From positions 30,009 to 94,008 of the forward strand of contig CAJUNR010000015.1 of assembly GCA_910587765.1 (NCBI GenBank): a DNA stretch of 64,000 nt, written 5' to 3'. This DNA is from an uncultured Lachnospiraceae bacterium (GTDB lineage Bacteria > Bacillota > Clostridia > Lachnospirales > Lachnospiraceae). Below the pieces are notes generated by a model. The model was not told the origin of the DNA, did no database searches, and saw only the letters and a program-made list of their open reading frames with translations. The translations under genes and the position numbers were made by a program. Numbering within the stretch: position 1 is the first letter of the stretch; every line of letters starts with the position of its first letter. Below, piece by piece: positions 61,191 to 64,000 of this stretch.

Positions 61191-62924
61191 TTACAGCATC
61201 TGATTGATCATGCCCAGAACTTCTTCTCCGAGCGCGGCGCTCTTCGCATCCGCGTCCGCAAGAGACGTTCCTTTTACTCCGTAGTAGAACTTCACCTTAG
61301 GCTCCGTTCCGGACGGTCTCACGCACAGCCATGCGCCGTCGTTCAAGTCGTAGTAAAGAACGTTGGAAGCCGGAAGTCCGGTCGGCTTCACTTCGCCGGT
61401 CGCCATATCCTTGATGGTATCCAGCTTGTAATCTCTTGCGGATACGACCTTGTAAGAGCCGATCGTCTCCGGCGTGTTCTTTCTTAACGTCTCCAGAATC
61501 TCCTGAATCTTCGCAAGACCTTCGATTCCCTTGAGTTCAATGGATTTGACCGCATCCTTGTAATACCCGTACTTCTCGTACATGGCAAGCATGGCATCCC
61601 ACAGCGTCATATTCTTCGTCTTGTAGTAAGCCGCCGCCTCGCAGAGCGCAACCGTCGCGGAGATCGCGTCCTTGTCGCGGGCATAGGTTCCGATCAGGCA
61701 TCCGTAGGACTCCTCCAGTCCGAACAGATAGGTGCCGTGTCCGGTCTGCTCGTTCTTCAGAATCTGCTGTCCGATAAATTTGAATCCCGTAAGCACCTCG
61801 ATCAGCTCGCAGCCGTAGTTTGCAGCCACCGCGTCCACCAGATTCGTGGTGACGATGGACTTGACGACCTGTCCGTCCGCCGGAATCTTTCCCGCCGCCT
61901 GCTTCTGGCTTAACACATAATCGCACAGCAGGGAACCGGACATATTGCCGGTCAGCGGAATATATTCTCCGGACTTCGTATCCTTTACGTAGACGCCAAG
62001 ACGGTCCGCATCCGGATCGGTCGCCAGAACCAGATCCGCATCCACCTCTTTCGCCAGCTTCAGGCCCAGTGCGAAAGCCTCCGCCGCCTCCGGATTCGGA
62101 TAGCTGACAGTAGGAAATTCACCGTTCGGAAGTTCCTGTTCTTTTACTACATAAACGTTCTCAAAGCCCAGCTCCTTCAAAGCACGTCTTGCGGGAAGGT
62201 TGCCGGTGCCGTGAAGCGGCGTATAGACAATCCGGATATCTTTCTGCATCCGGTCGATGGCGTCCTGATTCACAACCTGCGCCATAACATGTCCGATGAA
62301 TTTGTCGTCAATCGCCTGTCCGATAATCTCATATTTGCCCGCCGCCTCGGCCTCCTGCCGGGTCGTCGTCTTAACTGTGGAAAGATCGGTGATCGCCAGA
62401 ACTTCCTCCGTCACGCCCTTGTCATGGGGCGGGGTAAACTGCGCTCCGTCCTCCCAGTAGACTTTGTAGCCGTTGTACTCCGGCGGATTGTGGCTGGCGG
62501 TGATATTAATTCCTGCTACGCAGCCCAGCTCGCGCACTGCGAAGGACAACTCCGGCGTGGGACGCAGCGACTCGAACTTATATGCCTTAATCCCGTTGGC
62601 TGCCAGTGTCAGAGCCGCCTCCTCCGCAAACTCGGGAGACATCCGGCGGGAGTCGTAGGCAATGGCAACGCCTTTGCCCTGTCCGCCCTGTTTGATAATA
62701 TAATTGGCAAGGCCCTGAGTCGCGCGGCGCACCACATAGATGTTCATCCGGTTGACGCCGGCTCCGATGATGCCTCTAAGACCCGCCGTACCAAATTCCA
62801 GATCCTTATAGAAACGTTCCTTGATCTCGTTCTCGTCGCCCGCGATCGCTTTCAGCTCTTCTTTCGTAGCTTCGTCAAAATAGGGATTGGAAAGCCACTC
62901 TTCATAGATTGCTTTGTAGTCCAT
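61191..62924 (-). CDS. pgcA: Phosphoglucomutase/phosphomannomutase (alpha-D-phosphohexomutase)
   Basis: 577-aa enzyme interconverting glucose 1- and 6-phosphate. N-terminal segment GTAGLRGIIGAG, phosphoserine loop NITASHNPPEYNGYK, metal loop ATDPDADRLG, sugar-binding loop FGLEESYGC and phosphate-binding CVRPSGTEPKVKFY. Strong ribosome site AGGGAGG before the ATG. Feeds UDP-glucose and cell-wall polymer synthesis. It lies 29 bp after the CotS-like gene and probably shares its transcript. Confidence 0.95.
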   Translation of the reverse strand: MDYKAIYEEWLSNPYFDEATKEELKAIAGDENEIKERFYKDLEFGTAGLRGIIGAGVNRMNIYVVRRATQGLANYIIKQGGQGKGVAIAYDSRRMSPEFAEEAALTLAANGIKAYKFESLRPTPELSFAVRELGCVAGINITASHNPPEYNGYKVYWEDGAQFTPPHDKGVTEEVLAITDLSTVKTTTRQEAEAAGKYEIIGQAIDDKFIGHVMAQVVNQDAIDRMQKDIRIVYTPLHGTGNLPARRALKELGFENVYVVKEQELPNGEFPTVSYPNPEAAEAFALGLKLAKEVDADLVLATDPDADRLGVYVKDTKSGEYIPLTGNMSGSLLCDYVLSQKQAAGKIPADGQVVKSIVTTNLVDAVAANYGCELIEVLTGFKFIGQQILKNEQTGHGTYLFGLEESYGCLIGTYARDKDAISATVALCEAAAYYKTKNMTLWDAMLAMYEKYGYYKDAVKSIELKGIEGLAKIQEILETLRKNTPETIGSYKVVSARDYKLDTIKDMATGEVKPTGLPASNVLYYDLNDGAWLCVRPSGTEPKVKFYYGVKGTSLADADAKSAALGEEVLGMINQML

Positions 62925-62953
62925 TTGTCCAATTACCTCCCTGGATTTGTATT

Positions 62954-63955
62954 TTATTCAGGATTATTATACAATATCTCCCTGGAAAAGGAAACTCTTT
63001 TTTCCCTCTGAGAGAGGAATTTTTCCAGTTTCTCCATATGTTTGCCCGGAACCCACGCCTTATTCGTATTATAATAATAATTCGCAAGTTTCCAGAATTT
63101 CTCCGGATACTGCATGCGCAGGCTCAGATACGCCCTTTCCTGAGCGCACAGAGGACGCACCTGCTCGTATGACTTCAGGATCCGGCTGCCAAGGCGGTAA
63201 TCGTAGTTCTGCTTTTCGAGAATCTTTCTCAGAAACAGATACAGATCGTTGACCTGCACATCCAGGGCAAATTTTTCAAAATTGATGACTGCCATCCGCC
63301 CGTTTTCCACCAGAATGTTGTGGTGAATATATTCTCCGTGGCAGTAATGGCCTTCCGCCAGCGCCTGCCGTCTCAGCTCCTGATAAGAAGATGCGGCAAG
63401 ACAGCGTTCAACCTCCTGGGCTTCCCGCAGGACGGACTGACAGCAGGACAGATACGCCGACTCAAACTCATTCTTTTTATTCTTTTTGCGGATAAACGCG
63501 TAGATCTTGCGCAGCTCCTGATTATGGCGGGCCAGCTCCTTCGTCACATCCGAAGCCGCCAGACGGCGGCAGTCTTCCTCCGTCGTCTCGCAGAATCCCC
63601 TCATGTCCTTATGCATACCCGCAAGCAGAGACGCCGCCTTTACGATCTCGCTCTCGCTTCTGGTATCGCATTCTCTTCCGTCCAGGGATTCTTTTACTAC
63701 ATAATGATCGTACTCCCGATATACCGTAGCCAGCCTGCCCTCGCTGTCCGGTTCCATCCGATCGACCAGATAACCGCAGTCTCTCAGATGCAGCAGAAGC
63801 TCCTGCTCTTTCTGAAGCTTATAGGTACTTCCGGAAAACTCCCTGATCAGACGCCTGCCCACACTGGTGTCCAGAAGAAACGCCCCTCTTGTGCGCCAAC
63901 TGGCGTTCACGGTAAAAGGGTACTGCTCCAATACCTGCAAATCTCTCTCGTTCAT
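62954..63955 (-). CDS. CotS-like spore coat kinase-fold protein
   Basis: 333-aa protein with an aminoglycoside-phosphotransferase/kinase fold, like the CotS/CotI/YsxE spore coat family. ATP-lobe region RTRGAFLLDTSVGRRLIREF, catalytic loop HCHGEYIHHNILVENGR read as EGHYCHGEYIHHNIL, and the following INFEKFALDVQVNDL in place of the DxD metal motif. CotS members in Bacillus coat proteins are believed to be mostly inactive or atypical kinases. The start at 63955 follows GGGGGGA, while an ATG further upstream has no ribosome site. The upstream flank runs off the window. Confidence 0.8.
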   Translation of the reverse strand: MNERDLQVLEQYPFTVNASWRTRGAFLLDTSVGRRLIREFSGSTYKLQKEQELLLHLRDCGYLVDRMEPDSEGRLATVYREYDHYVVKESLDGRECDTRSESEIVKAASLLAGMHKDMRGFCETTEEDCRRLAASDVTKELARHNQELRKIYAFIRKKNKKNEFESAYLSCCQSVLREAQEVERCLAASSYQELRRQALAEGHYCHGEYIHHNILVENGRMAVINFEKFALDVQVNDLYLFLRKILEKQNYDYRLGSRILKSYEQVRPLCAQERAYLSLRMQYPEKFWKLANYYYNTNKAWVPGKHMEKLEKFLSQREKRVSFSREILYNNPE

Positions 63956-64000
63956 AGAATCCCCCCACGCATCGGTCGTCTCGTACCTTCTATACATATG

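Overview
The window looks like chromosomal DNA of a spore-forming clostridium, most likely a Lachnospiraceae member. Supporting this are a fairly GC-rich sequence with strong AGGAGG ribosome sites, sporulation genes (spoIIE, yabP, yabQ, cotJ, a cotS-like gene), a YesM/YesN two-component pair next to a sugar ABC transporter, very large secreted glycan-active proteins, and near-identical Rpn/PD-(D/E)XK 'transposase' copies with EGRx-repeat tails. Most genes are on the minus strand; the plus-strand blocks are 16.9-24.6 kb and 40.5-41.6 kb. No plasmid, prophage, CRISPR or rRNA was seen.

Layout. (1) 0-3.5 kb, accessory: a tyrosine recombinase running off the left edge and two tandem Rpn-family copies, one truncated by an internal deletion. 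(2) 3.6-16.4 kb, secreted glycan degradation: a probable two-gene operon of a 2341-aa protein with three GH43-like catalytic modules and a 1461-aa LamG/Ig-like protein, followed by a third Rpn copy. (3) 16.6-25.8 kb, sensing and uptake: a structured repeat element, YesN-type regulator, YesM-type kinase, and a galactofuranose-type ABC transporter with two permeases, then aldose 1-epimerase. Together with the GH43 protein this reads as an arabinofuranose or galactofuranose utilisation locus. (4) 25.8-41.6 kb, housekeeping: recR, ybaB, dnaX and a phosphofructokinase; then an MscS channel, an NSS transporter, a hybrid sensor kinase, a sigma/anti-sigma pair and an rRNA methyltransferase; then SRP RNA, tadA, rsmA, tatD and the divergent cotJ operon.

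(5) 41.6-46.7 kb: response regulator, kinase, ABC ATPase and FtsX-like permease with a 14-bp palindrome between the two pairs, resembling cell-envelope stress or peptide-resistance modules. (6) 46.9-53.4 kb: two tRNA-Gly genes with a complete promoter and terminator, a D-2-hydroxyacid dehydrogenase, an FGGY sugar kinase, AzlCD and a GH13 glucosidase. (7) 53.6-64 kb: the conserved cell-division and sporulation block ftsH, hpt, tilS, spoIIE, divIC, yabQ, yabP, rqcP, hup, mazG, followed by phosphoglucomutase and a CotS-like kinase-fold protein. The spoIIE promoter has a Spo0A box and a 21-bp -35/-10 spacer, as in the classic Spo0A-activated promoters.

The observations most worth following are a two-copy structured element with compensatory base changes in its stem (16.6 and 34.4 kb), the triple GH43 polypeptide next to a furanose-type transporter, 12-bp unit-number variation in the Rpn genes, a CotJA-CotJB fusion, and the separation of the ffs and dnaX-recR neighbourhood by about 9 kb.
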